DNA of 64,000 nt from JACVRW01 sp036407035 (GTDB lineage: Bacteria; Actinomycetota; Thermoleophilia; Solirubrobacterales; Thermoleophilaceae): NCBI GenBank assembly GCA_036407035.1, contig DASXAA010000064.1, positions 37,527-101,526 of the forward strand, read 5' to 3'. Below, in pieces: positions 1-11,796 of the stretch (position 1 is its first letter; each line of letters opens with the position of its first letter). Under the pieces are notes generated by a model. The model was given only the letters and a program-made list of their open reading frames with translations, was not told the origin of the DNA and searched no databases. Position numbers and translations under genes: made by a program.

Positions 1-126
1 CGCTGGGGGATGATGCCCGCGCTGCGCGGGACGAGGATCGAGCTGCTGCCGCTGGCCGAGGCGGTGGCCGAGCTGCACACCGTGCCGGCCGACGAGTACG
101 AGGCCGCGGCGACGTTCTTCGGCTAG
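1..126 (+). CDS. pfkA: 6-phosphofructokinase, C-terminal end (partial)
   Basis: The window opens inside this gene; only the last 41 codons and the TAG stop are present. The tail (ALRGTRIELLPLAEAVAELH, then a Glu-Tyr-Glu and a terminal FFG) resembles the C-terminus of actinobacterial phosphofructokinases, which phosphorylate fructose 6-phosphate in glycolysis using ATP or pyrophosphate. The catalytic part lies outside the window, so the phosphoryl donor cannot be judged. Its TAG stop overlaps the stop of the convergent gene in a shared CTAG. The call rests on a short tail and is good but not certain. Confidence 0.72.
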   Translation, partial: RWGMMPALRGTRIELLPLAEAVAELHTVPADEYEAAATFFG

Positions 127-317
127 GTCGGGCCTTCCGTGGAAGAGGTGCTCTCGCGGCCGAGCGTCTGGTCGAAGTAGGGCTTGGCGATGTGTGCCGC
201 CGCGGCGACCACCACCGCGGCGACGGTCAGGAGAAAGGCGTCGAACGACTTGACGCCGAACGCCCACGCCGTGATCCACCAGACCAATCCGACGGTGAGC
301 GTGACCAGGATCGCCAC
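123..317 (-). CDS. Small two-helix membrane protein
   Basis: Encodes 64 residues. Residues 2-21 and 28-45 are hydrophobic and probably span the membrane, and the C-terminal tail is polar and rich in Ser/Thr. The GTG start was chosen because AAGGAG lies 8 bases upstream, one of the clearest ribosome-binding sites in this region. The start falls 2 bases after the stop of the SnoaL-like gene, so this is the last gene of the leftward trp-containing train. I do not recognise a family; no catalytic motif is visible. Confidence 0.6.
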   Translation of the reverse strand: MAILVTLTVGLVWWITAWAFGVKSFDAFLLTVAAVVVAAAAHIAKPYFDQTLGRESTSSTEGPT

Positions 318-319
318 GG

Positions 320-898
320 CTACGGCTCCTTGCGCTCCGAGATCGTGCGCCGCAGCTTCGTGACCGCGTTGAACGCGCCCTTCATCGCGCGCTCGGTGCC
401 GGAGTCGAGCGGCGGCAGCATCCCGACCTGGCGTGCGAACGAGGCGCCGTCGTAGTAGGCGGTGTTGCTCGTGATCTTGCCGTCCTCGACCTCGAGCACG
501 TCGAGGCCGCGTACCTCCACGCGGCGGCCGGTGGGGTCGATGCCCTGGAACGGGCCGCCCGTGAAGTCGCCGGCCATGCGCCATTCGACGGCAGCGACGC
601 GGTCGTCGGACACGACGCGGTGAACGGTGGTCTCGAGGTTCGGGACGGCCGCGAAGAGGTCCGCGAAGAACGCCTTGATCTCGGCCGGGCCGCGGAGCAC
701 GCCGACCGGGACCACGTCCTCGACGACGTCCGTGCTCAGGTGCTCGGCCATCGCCTCGACGTCCCGCTTCGCGAGCGCGTCGAAGTAGCTGCGCGCGTGC
801 TCCTCGACCGCCTTGCGCTTGCTGATCCGCTTCTTGGGCTTGGCCGCAGCGGCTTCCTCTGCGGCCTGCTCCTCGCCCTGCGTGTCCGTCTCGGCCAT
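320..898 (-). CDS. SnoaL-like (NTF2-fold) protein
   Basis: 192 residues. The first 35 are charged and rich in Glu, Ala and Lys and look disordered. Residues about 36-160 match a SnoaL/ester-cyclase type NTF2 fold, with a helical start (VEEHARSYFDALAKRDVEAM), a central segment around LRGPAEIKAFFADLF, and the typical strand ending in DGKITSNTAYYDG. Such proteins form open barrels that bind small ligands; some are polyketide cyclases, many are unassigned. It follows trpA by 50 bases and precedes the small membrane protein. The ATG was chosen; an in-frame GTG lies four codons upstream. The substrate is unknown. Confidence 0.7.
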   Translation of the reverse strand: MAETDTQGEEQAAEEAAAAKPKKRISKRKAVEEHARSYFDALAKRDVEAMAEHLSTDVVEDVVPVGVLRGPAEIKAFFADLFAAVPNLETTVHRVVSDDRVAAVEWRMAGDFTGGPFQGIDPTGRRVEVRGLDVLEVEDGKITSNTAYYDGASFARQVGMLPPLDSGTERAMKGAFNAVTKLRRTISERKEP

Positions 899-948
899 CG
901 TGGCGGCCACACTACCACCGGGGCTGGCCGGGGTCGGCCGTAGCCGCG

Positions 949-1752
949 CTACGGCGCCAGCGCCTCCGCCAGCTCCGCCACCAGGCCGCCGACCGCGCCC
1001 GCCCCGCCCTCCGCGGCCGCTCTCACCACGCGGCTTCCCACGATCACCCCGTCGGCGATCTCCGACACGGTTCGGGCCTGCTCGCCGGTCGAGATCCCGA
1101 ATCCGACCGCGACCGGCAGGTCCGTGGCCGAGCGCACTCGCGCGACCGTTGCCGCCACCGCGGGCGCGACCTCGTCGCGCTCGCCCGTCACGCCCGTCAG
1201 CGCGACCGTGTAGACGAACCCGCGGGCCTGGGCGCCGATCTCCGCGACCCGCTCCTCGGTCGTCGTCGGCGCGACCAGCGGCACGAGCGCGAGGCCCTCG
1301 GCGTCGAGCGCGGCACGCACGTCGCCGGCCTCGTCGGTCGGCAGGTCCGGCACGATCACACCGGCGGCGCCCGCCGCCGCGGCTCGCAGCGCGAAGGCCT
1401 CCGCGCCCGCCGCCATCACCACGTTCGCATAGACCATCAACACCACCGGCACGCGCTCCGCGATCCGCTCGCACACGCGCAGCACCCCGTGTGGCGTGGC
1501 CCCGCCGGCCAGCGCCGCCGTGCCGGCCGCGTGGATCACCGGACCGTCCGCCAGCGGGTCGGAGAACGGGATGCCGAGCTCGATCAGGTCCGCGCCCGCC
1601 GCCGCGGCCGCCTCGCCCGCCGCGGCCGACTCGTCGAGGTCCGGGAAGCCCCCCATCAGGTATGGCATGAGCGCCGCCCGCTTGCCGTGCGAGGCGAACG
1701 CGCTCGCGATGCGGTCGCCGGCGCCGCGCGCGCTTGCGACCCCGCCCGTCAC
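949..1752 (-). CDS. trpA: Tryptophan synthase alpha chain
   Basis: 267 residues, normal length. It cleaves indole-3-glycerol phosphate to indole and glyceraldehyde 3-phosphate; indole is then channelled to TrpB. The catalytic pair is present: Glu58 in LIELGIPFSDP and Asp69 in LADGP, corresponding to E. coli Glu49 and Asp60. The phosphate-binding loop GFGIS and the later GVIVGSRVV segment are also intact. The GTG start overlaps the trpB stop in GTGA, so translation is probably coupled and the two subunits are made together. Confidence 0.96.
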   Translation of the reverse strand: MTGGVASARGAGDRIASAFASHGKRAALMPYLMGGFPDLDESAAAGEAAAAAGADLIELGIPFSDPLADGPVIHAAGTAALAGGATPHGVLRVCERIAERVPVVLMVYANVVMAAGAEAFALRAAAAGAAGVIVPDLPTDEAGDVRAALDAEGLALVPLVAPTTTEERVAEIGAQARGFVYTVALTGVTGERDEVAPAVAATVARVRSATDLPVAVGFGISTGEQARTVSEIADGVIVGSRVVRAAAEGGAGAVGGLVAELAEALAP

Positions 1753-2909
1753 TGAGCGAGCACCTCCGCCAGATCCTTGTCACCGCGGCCCGAGAGCGTC
1801 ACCACCGTCACACCCGGCTCGCGGTTCGCCAGCACCCACGCGATCGCGTGCGACGGCTCCAGCGCAGGGACGATCCCCTCGAGCTCCGCCACGCGCCGGA
1901 ACGCCGCCACCGCTGCCCCGTCCTCCACCGCCACGTAGCGGACGCGCCCGCTGTCGCGCAGCCAGGCGTGCTCGGGGCCGACGCCCGGGTAGTCGAGCCC
2001 GGCCGAGATCGAGTGCGCCTCCAGGATCTGGCCCTCCTCGTCCTGGAGCACCGCCGACATCGCCCCGTGGAGAACGCCGCGCGCGCCCGTCGTGAGCGGC
2101 GCCGAGTGGCGCATCGTGCCGAGCCCCTCGCCCGCCGCCTCCACGCCGATCAGCTCCACCCCGGAGTCGGACACGAACGGGACGAAGGTGCCGATCGCGT
2201 TCGACCCTCCGCCCACGCACGCCACCACGCGGTCGGGCAGCCGGCCCGCCGCCTCGAGCAGCTGGGCGCGCGCCTCGTCGCCGATCACCCGCTGCAGGTC
2301 GCGCACGAGCGACGGGAACGGCGCCGGCCCGACGGCCGAGCCGATCACGTAGTGGGTCGTCTCGACGTTCGTCACCCAGTCGCGGATCGCCGCCGAGACC
2401 GCCTCCTTCAGCGTCCGGGCGCCGACCTCCACGGGCCTGACCTCCGCGCCCAGCAGGTGCATCCGCTCCACGTTCGGGCGCTGGCGGCGCATGTCCTCGG
2501 TCCCCATGTACACGACGCACTCGAGCCCGAGCAGGGCGCACGCCGTCGCCGCCGCCACGCCGTGCTGGCCCGCGCCGGTCTCGGCGATCACGCGCGGCTT
2601 GCCCATGCGGCGGGTCAGGAGCGCCTGCCCGATCGCGTTGTTGACCTTGTGCGCGCCGGTGTGGAGCAGGTCCTCGCGCTTCAGGTAGAGATCGCAGCCG
2701 GCGGCCTCGGACAGCCGGCGCGCCCGGTACAGCGGCGACGGCCGGCCGACGTAGTCGCGCAGGAGCGAGCCGAGCTCCTCCGTGAAGGCCGGGTCGGAGC
2801 GCGCCTCCACCCACTCGCGCTCGAGCTCGTCCAGGGCCGGGATCAGCGTCTCCGGCACGTAGCGGCCGCCGTAGGGGCCGAATCGGCGCTCGACGGGTGT
2901 GGCGCTCAT
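1749..2909 (-). CDS. trpB: Tryptophan synthase beta chain
   Basis: 386 residues. PLP enzyme that joins indole to serine to make tryptophan. Lys88 in the segment HTGAHKVNNA is the PLP lysine, and the glycine-rich phosphate-binding loop CVGGGSNAIG and the ETGAGQHG loop are intact. It resembles the canonical TrpB1 type rather than TrpB2. The ATG overlaps the trpF stop (ATGA) and its TGA overlaps the trpA start (GTGA), so trpF-trpB-trpA forms a tightly coupled unit. Confidence 0.97.
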   Translation of the reverse strand: MSATPVERRFGPYGGRYVPETLIPALDELEREWVEARSDPAFTEELGSLLRDYVGRPSPLYRARRLSEAAGCDLYLKREDLLHTGAHKVNNAIGQALLTRRMGKPRVIAETGAGQHGVAAATACALLGLECVVYMGTEDMRRQRPNVERMHLLGAEVRPVEVGARTLKEAVSAAIRDWVTNVETTHYVIGSAVGPAPFPSLVRDLQRVIGDEARAQLLEAAGRLPDRVVACVGGGSNAIGTFVPFVSDSGVELIGVEAAGEGLGTMRHSAPLTTGARGVLHGAMSAVLQDEEGQILEAHSISAGLDYPGVGPEHAWLRDSGRVRYVAVEDGAAVAAFRRVAELEGIVPALEPSHAIAWVLANREPGVTVVTLSGRGDKDLAEVLAQ

Positions 2910-3556
2910 GCCGCCGGCGACTCGGCCGGGGCCCCCGCGGCCTCGACGGCGCGGAAGAAGGCGGTCAGCTTGGCCGGGTCCTTGCGCCCGGGCGAGACCT
3001 CGGTGCCGCTCGCCGTGTCGACCGCGAAGGGCCGCGCCACCCGGATCGCCGCGCCGACGTTCTCCGCCGTCAAGCCGCCCGAGAGCACCACCGGCGGCTC
3101 CGAGGGGTGCGCGCGCACGAGCTCCCAGTCGAAGCTCTCGCCGGTCCCGCCCGGGCTGCGCGGCGAGTAGGCGTCGAGCAGGTGATAGTCCGTGTGGAAG
3201 GGCCTGAGCGCGCGGACGTCGGCGGCGCCGTGCACGCGGGCGGCCTTCATCACCTTGCAGCCGGTGCGGCGCGCGGCCTCGCGGCAGTAGGCGGGGCCCT
3301 CGTCGCCGTGCAGCTGGAGCATCGTCAGGCCGACGCGGTCGGCGGTCAGGGCGACCTCGTCCAGCGTCGCGTTCACGAACACGCCTACGAGCTCCAGCCG
3401 CCGCCGCAGCTCGGCCGCGATGCCCTCCGCCGCCTCGACCGGGCAGCGGCGGGGGCTGCCGGGCCAGAAGATCATCCCGATCGCCCACGCGCCGAGGTCG
3501 GCGGCGTGCCGCGCGTCCCCGGGGTCGGTGAGACCGCAGATCTTGACCCGTGCCAC
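2906..3556 (-). CDS. trpF: Phosphoribosylanthranilate isomerase
   Basis: 216 residues, a single TIM barrel. It converts N-(5-phosphoribosyl)anthranilate to the carboxyphenylamino-deoxyribulose phosphate used by TrpC. The N-terminal KICGLT motif supplies the catalytic Cys (residue 7), and the Asp in AVDTASGTE is the usual acid near the phosphate site. The GTG start puts KICGL at the expected position. It is a separate protein, not fused to TrpC, and lies 30 bases downstream of the htrA gene that separates it from trpC. Confidence 0.95.
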   Translation of the reverse strand: MARVKICGLTDPGDARHAADLGAWAIGMIFWPGSPRRCPVEAAEGIAAELRRRLELVGVFVNATLDEVALTADRVGLTMLQLHGDEGPAYCREAARRTGCKVMKAARVHGAADVRALRPFHTDYHLLDAYSPRSPGGTGESFDWELVRAHPSEPPVVLSGGLTAENVGAAIRVARPFAVDTASGTEVSPGRKDPAKLTAFFRAVEAAGAPAESPAA

Positions 3557-3586
3557 CCGCCCAATGCTAAGGGGGGTGGGAAGCTC

Positions 3587-4834
3587 CTACGGCAGCGGCA
3601 GCAGGCCGCCGTCGCCCTGCGACTGGTCCGCCGGGGCCTGGTTCGGGCGGTTGCCGAGCTTCACCGTCGCGGTCTTCCTGTCGCCGCCGCGGTAGTACTC
3701 GATCTTCACCGTGTCGCCAGGCTTGTGGTCCCCGATCGCCGCCGCGACGTCCTCCGGTGACCTCACCGACTTGCCGTCGACCTTCACGATCACGTCGCCG
3801 CCGATCGTGAGGCCGTCGGAGGTCTGCGTGCGGCCGCCGCGCAGGCCGGCCTTCGCGGCCGGGCTGCCGCCCGTCACGTCCTGGACCATGGCGCCGCTGT
3901 CCACCGGCAGGTTGAGGTCCTGGGCCAGCTGCTTGGTCACCGGCGCCATCGTCACGCCGAGGTAGGCGCGCTGGACCTGCCCGCCCTTCTCGAGCTGCGG
4001 CAGGAGCCTCTTCGCGGTGTTGATCGGGATGGCGAAGCCGATGCCGACCGAGCCCTGGCCGCCGCCCGTCGCGATCTGCGAGTTGATGCCGATCACGCGC
4101 CCCTGGTCGTCCAGGAGCGGGCCGCCCGAGTTGCCCGGGTTGATCGACGCGTCGGTCTGGATCACGTTGCGGATCGGGAACCCGTTGGGCGCGTCGATCT
4201 GGCGCTGCTTCGCCGACACGATCCCGGTCGTCACCGTGCGCGTGAACCCGAAGGGGTTGCCGATCGCCACCACCGCGTCGCCGACCTCCGTCTTGGACGA
4301 GTCGCCGAGCGGCAGCGGGGTGACGCTCTTCAGCTTGTCCGGGTCGACCTTCAGCACCGCCAGGTCGCTCGAGGTGTCGCGGCCCTTCACCTCGGCCGGG
4401 ATCGAGTCGCCGCCGTTCTGCTCGAGGCGGATGCTGACCGACTGGGCGCCCTCCACCACGTGCGCGTTGGTGAGGATCGTGCCGTCCCGGTCCACTACGA
4501 ACCCGGAGCCCGTGGCCGTCCCCTGCTGGGGCGTGCCGAAGATCGAGTCGCCCTCGCTGACGCCGCGGGACTCGACGAACACGACGCCCCGGCCCTCCTG
4601 CTTGTAGATGTCGGCGACCGTCCGCCCCTCGGCCGACCCGGTCTCGCCGCCCCCTGAGGTCGCGACGCTGTTCGTCAGCGGCGCCTGCTCCTTGACGACC
4701 TTGGTGTCGCCCGTGTCGATCACTCCGGTGGATATGAGCACCGATCCGATCACGAGCACGACGAGCCCGCCTAGCACGCCTGCGAGCACGTTCGATTGGG
4801 CGGAGCGCTGTTTGGGAGAGGCGATCGGGTTCAT
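3587..4834 (-). CDS. HtrA/DegP-type serine protease with PDZ domain
   Basis: 415 residues. Residues 16-36 form an N-terminal membrane anchor, followed by a Gly/Ser-rich linker. The trypsin-like domain (about 70-290) has the full triad: His125 in NAHVV, Asp157 in SDLAVL and Ser236 in GNSGGP. A PDZ domain follows (about 300-395, with GGDVIVKVDG). Proteins of this kind act outside the membrane on misfolded or regulatory substrates. The gene sits between the transglutaminase cassette and trpF with short gaps (34 and 30 bases), suggesting cotranscription. No tryptophan-related role is evident. Confidence 0.92.
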   Translation of the reverse strand: MNPIASPKQRSAQSNVLAGVLGGLVVLVIGSVLISTGVIDTGDTKVVKEQAPLTNSVATSGGGETGSAEGRTVADIYKQEGRGVVFVESRGVSEGDSIFGTPQQGTATGSGFVVDRDGTILTNAHVVEGAQSVSIRLEQNGGDSIPAEVKGRDTSSDLAVLKVDPDKLKSVTPLPLGDSSKTEVGDAVVAIGNPFGFTRTVTTGIVSAKQRQIDAPNGFPIRNVIQTDASINPGNSGGPLLDDQGRVIGINSQIATGGGQGSVGIGFAIPINTAKRLLPQLEKGGQVQRAYLGVTMAPVTKQLAQDLNLPVDSGAMVQDVTGGSPAAKAGLRGGRTQTSDGLTIGGDVIVKVDGKSVRSPEDVAAAIGDHKPGDTVKIEYYRGGDRKTATVKLGNRPNQAPADQSQGDGGLLPLP

Positions 4835-4868
4835 GCCCCTCGTTGTATCGGCGCAACCTTAGAGTGGC

Positions 4869-7246
<2,378 letters not shown>

Positions 7247-7250
<4 letters not shown>

Positions 7251-8365
7251 GCCGCCCTCCGTCCAACGACCCGGCCGGCGCGCTCGATCACCTGGCCGGT
7301 GCAGCCGGCGACCGTGAACCTGGCCCGGTGGCCGGGCAGCGGCGAGGGTGAGACGACGAAGCGAGCGGCGGCCGGCAGGCGGTCGAGCGCCCGCGGCGCG
7401 CGCCGCAGGTCCGCGCCCGTCACCCAGAGGACGGAGCCCGCCCGCGGTGCGAGCACGCCCGCCTGGGCGGGGGTGCCCGACTGCACGACCGCGAGCCGCG
7501 CATGGATCGCCGGCCAGGCGCCCATGTCGTGGGTCAGCTCGATCGCGCGCCGCTCGCCCGGCAGCAGGATCGCGCACGCCGTCTCGCGGGCGAGGTAGAC
7601 GCACAGCGAGGCCGCGGCGCGCACGGCCATGTCGAGCGCCTCCTCGCTCGCCGGCGATGCCGCGTCGAGGACCAGGAGCGGCGACGAGTCGAGGTCGGCG
7701 ACCAACCGCCGCTCCATGATCTCGCCGGTCCGCGCGACCGTCGGCCAGTGGATCCGCGACGCCGGCGCGCCCTCCCGGTAGGGCCGCAGCCCGTCGATCT
7801 CGAGCTCGGCCGCGGCGGCGTCGATGCGCCGTCCGATGATGCCCGGGTCGCCCCCGCCTCCGCCGTCGATGCCGGAGCCGCCGCCGTCCCCGCGCGGCGA
7901 CCGCACCGGCTCGATCCGCGGCAGCACGAGCACCTCCTCGCCGCCGCCGCCCTGCACCTCGCGCACGCGGAGGTGCAGCGGGTCGCGGATCACGAGCAGG
8001 CCAGGCTCGAGCACGCGCCGTCCCCGGCGCGAGAAGCGCACGTTGATGCGCACCCGCCGGGACCAGCGCCCGGCGATCGGGACCGGCCAGCCGAGCAGCG
8101 GCTCGAACAGCTCGCCGCCGGGCGGGGGCAGCACCCCCGCCTTCAGCTCCACCCGCAGCGGGTAGGCCTCCTCCTCGACCACCGTCGGGGGCCCCGGCCG
8201 CCTGCTGAGCCGGGCGCCGCGAGCGGCCAGCTCAACCCACACGACCGCCCCGACCGCGATGAACACGAGCGCCACGCCGGGCAGGTAGAGCGACGCGGTG
8301 TCGAACGTCGCGCCGGCCAGGCACAGCGCCACTCCGAGCAGGACGGTGGCGATCGCCTTGGCCAC
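7247..8365 (-). CDS. DUF58 protein, MoxR partner
   Basis: 372 residues. Two N-terminal hydrophobic helices (about 4-22 and 25-45) are followed by a soluble region. The DUF58 core is recognised by the segment GLRPYREGAPASRIHWPTVA near residue 190, close to the family's G-x-R-x-Y-x-x-G-D-x-x-R-x-I-x-W pattern. A Gly-rich loop (about 155-175) is probably flexible. DUF58 proteins often have a vWA-like fold and accompany MoxR ATPases. The GTG start lies 9 bases after moxR, and the gene ends in an ATGA overlap with the transglutaminase gene. Confidence 0.85.
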
Positions 8366-8374
8366 GCCGCGGTC

Positions 8375-9325
8375 CTAGAGCGCCGGGACCCGCTCGAGCG
8401 CGTCGCGTACGACGGCCGCGCGGTCGTCGCCCGCCGCGTCCGGCGCCAGCAGGAGGCGGTGGGTCAGGACCGTGTGCGCCAGGGCCTGCACGTCGTCGGG
8501 CAGCGCGTGGTCCCGGCCGTCGAGCGCCGCCAGCGCCTTGGCCGCCCTGAACAGCATCAGCCCGGCCCGCGGGCTGGCGCCGAGCTCCACGCGCGGGTCG
8601 GCGCGCGTGGCGTCGAGCACGCCGACGATGTAGCGTCGCAGCGCCTCGCTGCCGTGGCCCGCCGCGGCGGCGGTCTGCGCGGCCAGGATCTCACCCACGT
8701 CGGCGACCGATTCGAGGTCGAGCACGCGGTCGTGCTCGGCGTGCTGGGCGAGCATGTCGGTCTCCTGCTCGGTGCTCGGATAGCCGAGCGACACGCGCAC
8801 CATGAAGCGGTCGAGCTGCGCCTCCGGCAGCGGGTAGGTGCCCTCGTACTCGATCGGGTTCTGGGTGGCGAGCACGAGGAACGGCCGCGCCAGCTCGTGC
8901 GTGTACTTGTCGACCGTGACGTGCCGCTCCTGCATGCACTCGAGCAGCCCCGACTGGGTCTTGGGCGAGGCGCGGTTGACCTCGTCCACCAGCACCACGT
9001 TCGCGAACACCGGCCCGGGCCTGAACTCGAACCGGTTCTCGCGCTGGTTGAAGACGTTCGTGCCGACCACGTCCGCGGGCAGCAGGTCGGCCGTGCACTG
9101 GATGCGCGCGTACTCGGCGTCGATCGACCGCGCCAGCGCCCGCGCGAGCGCCGTCTTGCCGACGCCCGGGTAGTCCTCGATCAGCACGTGGCCCTCGGCG
9201 ATCAGGGCGACGATCACGTCGCGCAGAGCCGAGTCCGGCGCCTTGACCGCCCGCGACACGTTCTGCCGCAGCCGCGCGCCGAGCTCCGCTACTGCCGCAG
9301 GGTCGAGTTCAGGGGCAGTCGCCAT
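8375..9325 (-). CDS. MoxR-family AAA+ ATPase
   Basis: 316 residues, typical length. The Walker A motif is DYPGVGKTALAR (about 51-62), Walker B is NVVLVDEVNRA, and sensor 1 is the ATQNP segment; the family phrase EGTYPLPEAQLDRF is present. MoxR proteins are chaperone-like ATPases that act on a vWA or DUF58 partner, here the next gene. It begins 55 bases after trpC and is the first member of the cassette that separates trpC from trpF. Confidence 0.93.
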   Translation of the reverse strand: MATAPELDPAAVAELGARLRQNVSRAVKAPDSALRDVIVALIAEGHVLIEDYPGVGKTALARALARSIDAEYARIQCTADLLPADVVGTNVFNQRENRFEFRPGPVFANVVLVDEVNRASPKTQSGLLECMQERHVTVDKYTHELARPFLVLATQNPIEYEGTYPLPEAQLDRFMVRVSLGYPSTEQETDMLAQHAEHDRVLDLESVADVGEILAAQTAAAAGHGSEALRRYIVGVLDATRADPRVELGASPRAGLMLFRAAKALAALDGRDHALPDDVQALAHTVLTHRLLLAPDAAGDDRAAVVRDALERVPAL

Positions 9326-9380
9326 GTCGCTCCATGGTAGGGATACGAGGAAAGCTGTCCAACGGTTCCCGCCGCTCCGG

Positions 9381-10181
9381 CTATGCCTGGGTCGGCTCTT
9401 CGGACCGCGTCAGCTCGCGAACCGCCGCCTCGGGGTCGGGCGCGCGCATCAGCGCCTCGCCGATCAGCACCGCGTCCACGCCCGCGTGCTCCAGGTCCTC
9501 GATCTGCTCGCGCGTGTAGATCCCGGACTCGGAGACCACCACCTTGCCGGCCGGGACGTCGGCCAGCAGGTCGTAGGTGCGCTGGAGGTCGACGCTGAAG
9601 TCCTCGAGGTCGCGGTTGTTGATGCCGATCACGTCGGCGTCCACCGCTAGCGCGCGCTCGAGCTCCTCGTCGTTCGAGACCTCCACGATCGCGTCGAGGT
9701 CGAGCTCCCAGGCGAGGTCGGCGAGCGTCCCGAGCTCGTCCTCGCCGACCGCCCCGACCACCAGCAGCACCGCGTCGGCGCCGGCGGCCTTGGCCTCGTA
9801 GAGCTGGTACGGGTCGACCGTGAAGTCCTTGCGCAGCAGCGGCAGCTCCGTGGTTCCGCGCGCCTCCTCGAGGTCCGCGAGCGAGCCCCCGAAGTGGGCC
9901 TCCTCGGTCAGCACCGACACGGCCGCGGCGCCGCCGCGCTCGTAGGCGCGCACGATGTCGGCGCAGCCGGCCCCCTCGCGGATCGCCCCGGCCGACGGCG
10001 AGCGGCGCTTGTGCTCCGCGATCACGGAGGTCCCGGGCCGGGCCAGCGCCTCGGCGAAGGGCCTGCCCTCGCGCTCGGCGCTCACCTGCCGCTCCAGCTC
10101 GGCCAGCGGGCGCTCGCGCTTGCGCCGCTCGAGCGCGTCGCGCGTGGCGCCGACCAGGTCCTCCAGGCGCGGCGGCGTCAC
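9381..10181 (-). CDS. trpC: Indole-3-glycerol phosphate synthase
   Basis: 266 residues, a single TIM barrel. It closes the indole ring to give indole-3-glycerol phosphate. Signatures are SVIAEHKRRSPS (catalytic Lys), LLRKDF with the second Lys, GINNRDL and the C-terminal SESGI phosphate site. The GTG start overlaps the trpD stop in GTGA. It is not fused to TrpF, whose gene lies about 5.8 kb further downstream beyond the moxR cassette. Confidence 0.95.
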   Translation of the reverse strand: MTPPRLEDLVGATRDALERRKRERPLAELERQVSAEREGRPFAEALARPGTSVIAEHKRRSPSAGAIREGAGCADIVRAYERGGAAAVSVLTEEAHFGGSLADLEEARGTTELPLLRKDFTVDPYQLYEAKAAGADAVLLVVGAVGEDELGTLADLAWELDLDAIVEVSNDEELERALAVDADVIGINNRDLEDFSVDLQRTYDLLADVPAGKVVVSESGIYTREQIEDLEHAGVDAVLIGEALMRAPDPEAAVRELTRSEEPTQA

Positions 10182-11215
10182 GCCGGGCTCCCCGTCAGCT
10201 CGCGCGTCCGCTCCACGAACCGCTCCAGCACCTCGCGGCCGGCCCCGGAGTCGATCGCCTCCTCCGCGCGGCGCACGCCCTCCTCGATCGAGGCGGCCTC
10301 GCCGCCCACGTAGATCGCGGCGCCGCCGTTCAGCACGGCGAGCGAGCGCTCCGGACCGGTCGCGCCCGAGAGCACGCGCCGGACGACCTCCGCGTTCTGG
10401 TCCGGCGTCCCCGCCCCCACGGCGCCGTCCGCCACGGGCTCGATTCCGAGCTTCTCGGGGGCCACGTCGTAGCTGTCGAGTTTCCCGTCCCTCAACTCCA
10501 CGACGCTGGTTGTCCCCGAGACTGAGAACTCGTCGAGGCCATCCGCGCTCGACACTACCAGGGCGCTCTCCGTGCCGAGCTCTCCCAGCGCCGCCGCGAT
10601 CGTCTCGAGGTAGCGGCCGTCGGCCACGCCGATCACCTGCCGCGTGGCGCCGGCCGGGTTGGTCAGCGGGCCGAGGAAGTTGAAGACCGTGCGCACCGCG
10701 AGCTCCTTGCGCACCGGGATCACATGCCTCATCGCCATGTGGTGCCGGGGGGCGAACATGAAGCCGAATCCGATCGACTCGATGCAGTAGGCGACCGCCT
10801 CCGGATGGAGGTCGATCGAGGCGCCCAGCGCCTCCAGCACGTCGGCCGAGCCGCACTGGCTCGTGGCCGAGCGGTTCCCGTGCTTTGCCACGCGGCAGCC
10901 GGCCCCGGCCGCGATCAGCGCGGCGGTCGTCGAGACGTTGAACGTCGGCCGCCCCCCGCCCGTCCCGGCGGTGTCCACGAGGCCGGTCGCGCCCACGTCC
11001 ACCCGCAGGGCGAGCTCGCGCATCGTGCGGGCGAGCCCGGCGATCTCGTGCACGGTCTCGCCCTTCGTCCGCAGCGCGATCAGGAACGCGGCCGCCTGCG
11101 CCTCCGAGGCCTCGCCGCCCATGATCGCGTGGAGCACGCGGCCGGCCTCGTCCGCGGACAGGTCCTCGCCGCCCGCCACGCGGTCGATCGCCTCGGTGAG
11201 GATCGGGTTCGGCAC
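10178..11215 (-). CDS. trpD: Anthranilate phosphoribosyltransferase
   Basis: 345 residues. It transfers phosphoribose from PRPP to anthranilate. The Gly-rich loop DTAGTGGG, the NVSTTAA segment and KHGNRSATS are all intact, as is the later FNFLGPLTNP. The GTG at 11215 was chosen because it lies 5 bases after the trpG stop and gives the usual N-terminus (PILTEAIDRV); the open frame extends further but no ATG, GTG or TTG is near. It is not fused to TrpG. Confidence 0.95.
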   Translation of the reverse strand: MPNPILTEAIDRVAGGEDLSADEAGRVLHAIMGGEASEAQAAAFLIALRTKGETVHEIAGLARTMRELALRVDVGATGLVDTAGTGGGRPTFNVSTTAALIAAGAGCRVAKHGNRSATSQCGSADVLEALGASIDLHPEAVAYCIESIGFGFMFAPRHHMAMRHVIPVRKELAVRTVFNFLGPLTNPAGATRQVIGVADGRYLETIAAALGELGTESALVVSSADGLDEFSVSGTTSVVELRDGKLDSYDVAPEKLGIEPVADGAVGAGTPDQNAEVVRRVLSGATGPERSLAVLNGGAAIYVGGEAASIEEGVRRAEEAIDSGAGREVLERFVERTRELTGSPA

Positions 11216-11220
11216 CGCCG

Positions 11221-11793
11221 TCAGCTCGCCCGCGACGCGTCCAGGAAGTTCCGCAGCAGCGCCCTGCCGTCTGCGGTCAGCACCGACTCGGGGTGGAACT
11301 GCACGCCCTCGGCCGGCAGCTCGCGGTGACGGATGCCCATGATCACGTCGCCCGAGCCGGCGGAGCGCTCGAGGCAGTCGGGCAGGTCCGGGTGCACGAC
11401 CAGCGAGTGGTAGCGGCCGGCCACGAGCGGGGATTCGAGGCCCGCGAAGATCGTCCTGCCGTCGTGCTCCACGGCGGCGGTCTTGCCGTGCACCGGCTCG
11501 CCGCGCACCACCCGCCCGCCGAAGGCGGCCGCCATCGCCTGGTGGCCGAGGCACACGCCGAGCACCGGGATGCCCGCCTCCGCGAAGCGCCGGATCGCCT
11601 CCACCGACACGCCGGCCTCCGCCGGTGTGCACGGCCCGGGCGACACGATCAGCCGATCGGGCGCCCGCGCCAGCAGCTCGTCGACCGATTCGCTGTCGTT
11701 GCGGACCACGTCCGGGTCCTCGCCCAGCTCGCCCAGGTACTGGACGAGGTTGTAGGTGAAGGAGTCGTAGTTGTCGAGGACGAGCGTCGCCAT
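11221..11793 (-). CDS. trpG: Anthranilate synthase component II (glutamine amidotransferase)
   Basis: 190 residues, class I amidotransferase. It releases ammonia from glutamine for TrpE. The triad is complete: Cys81 in GVCLGHQ, and His167 and Glu169 in VQFHPES. The oxyanion-hole segment SPGPCTP is present. The protein may also serve para-aminobenzoate synthase, since no pabA is visible here, but the position 3 bases after trpE argues for a tryptophan role. The ATG start is clear. Confidence 0.95.
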   Translation of the reverse strand: MATLVLDNYDSFTYNLVQYLGELGEDPDVVRNDSESVDELLARAPDRLIVSPGPCTPAEAGVSVEAIRRFAEAGIPVLGVCLGHQAMAAAFGGRVVRGEPVHGKTAAVEHDGRTIFAGLESPLVAGRYHSLVVHPDLPDCLERSAGSGDVIMGIRHRELPAEGVQFHPESVLTADGRALLRNFLDASRAS

Positions 11794-11796
11794 GGT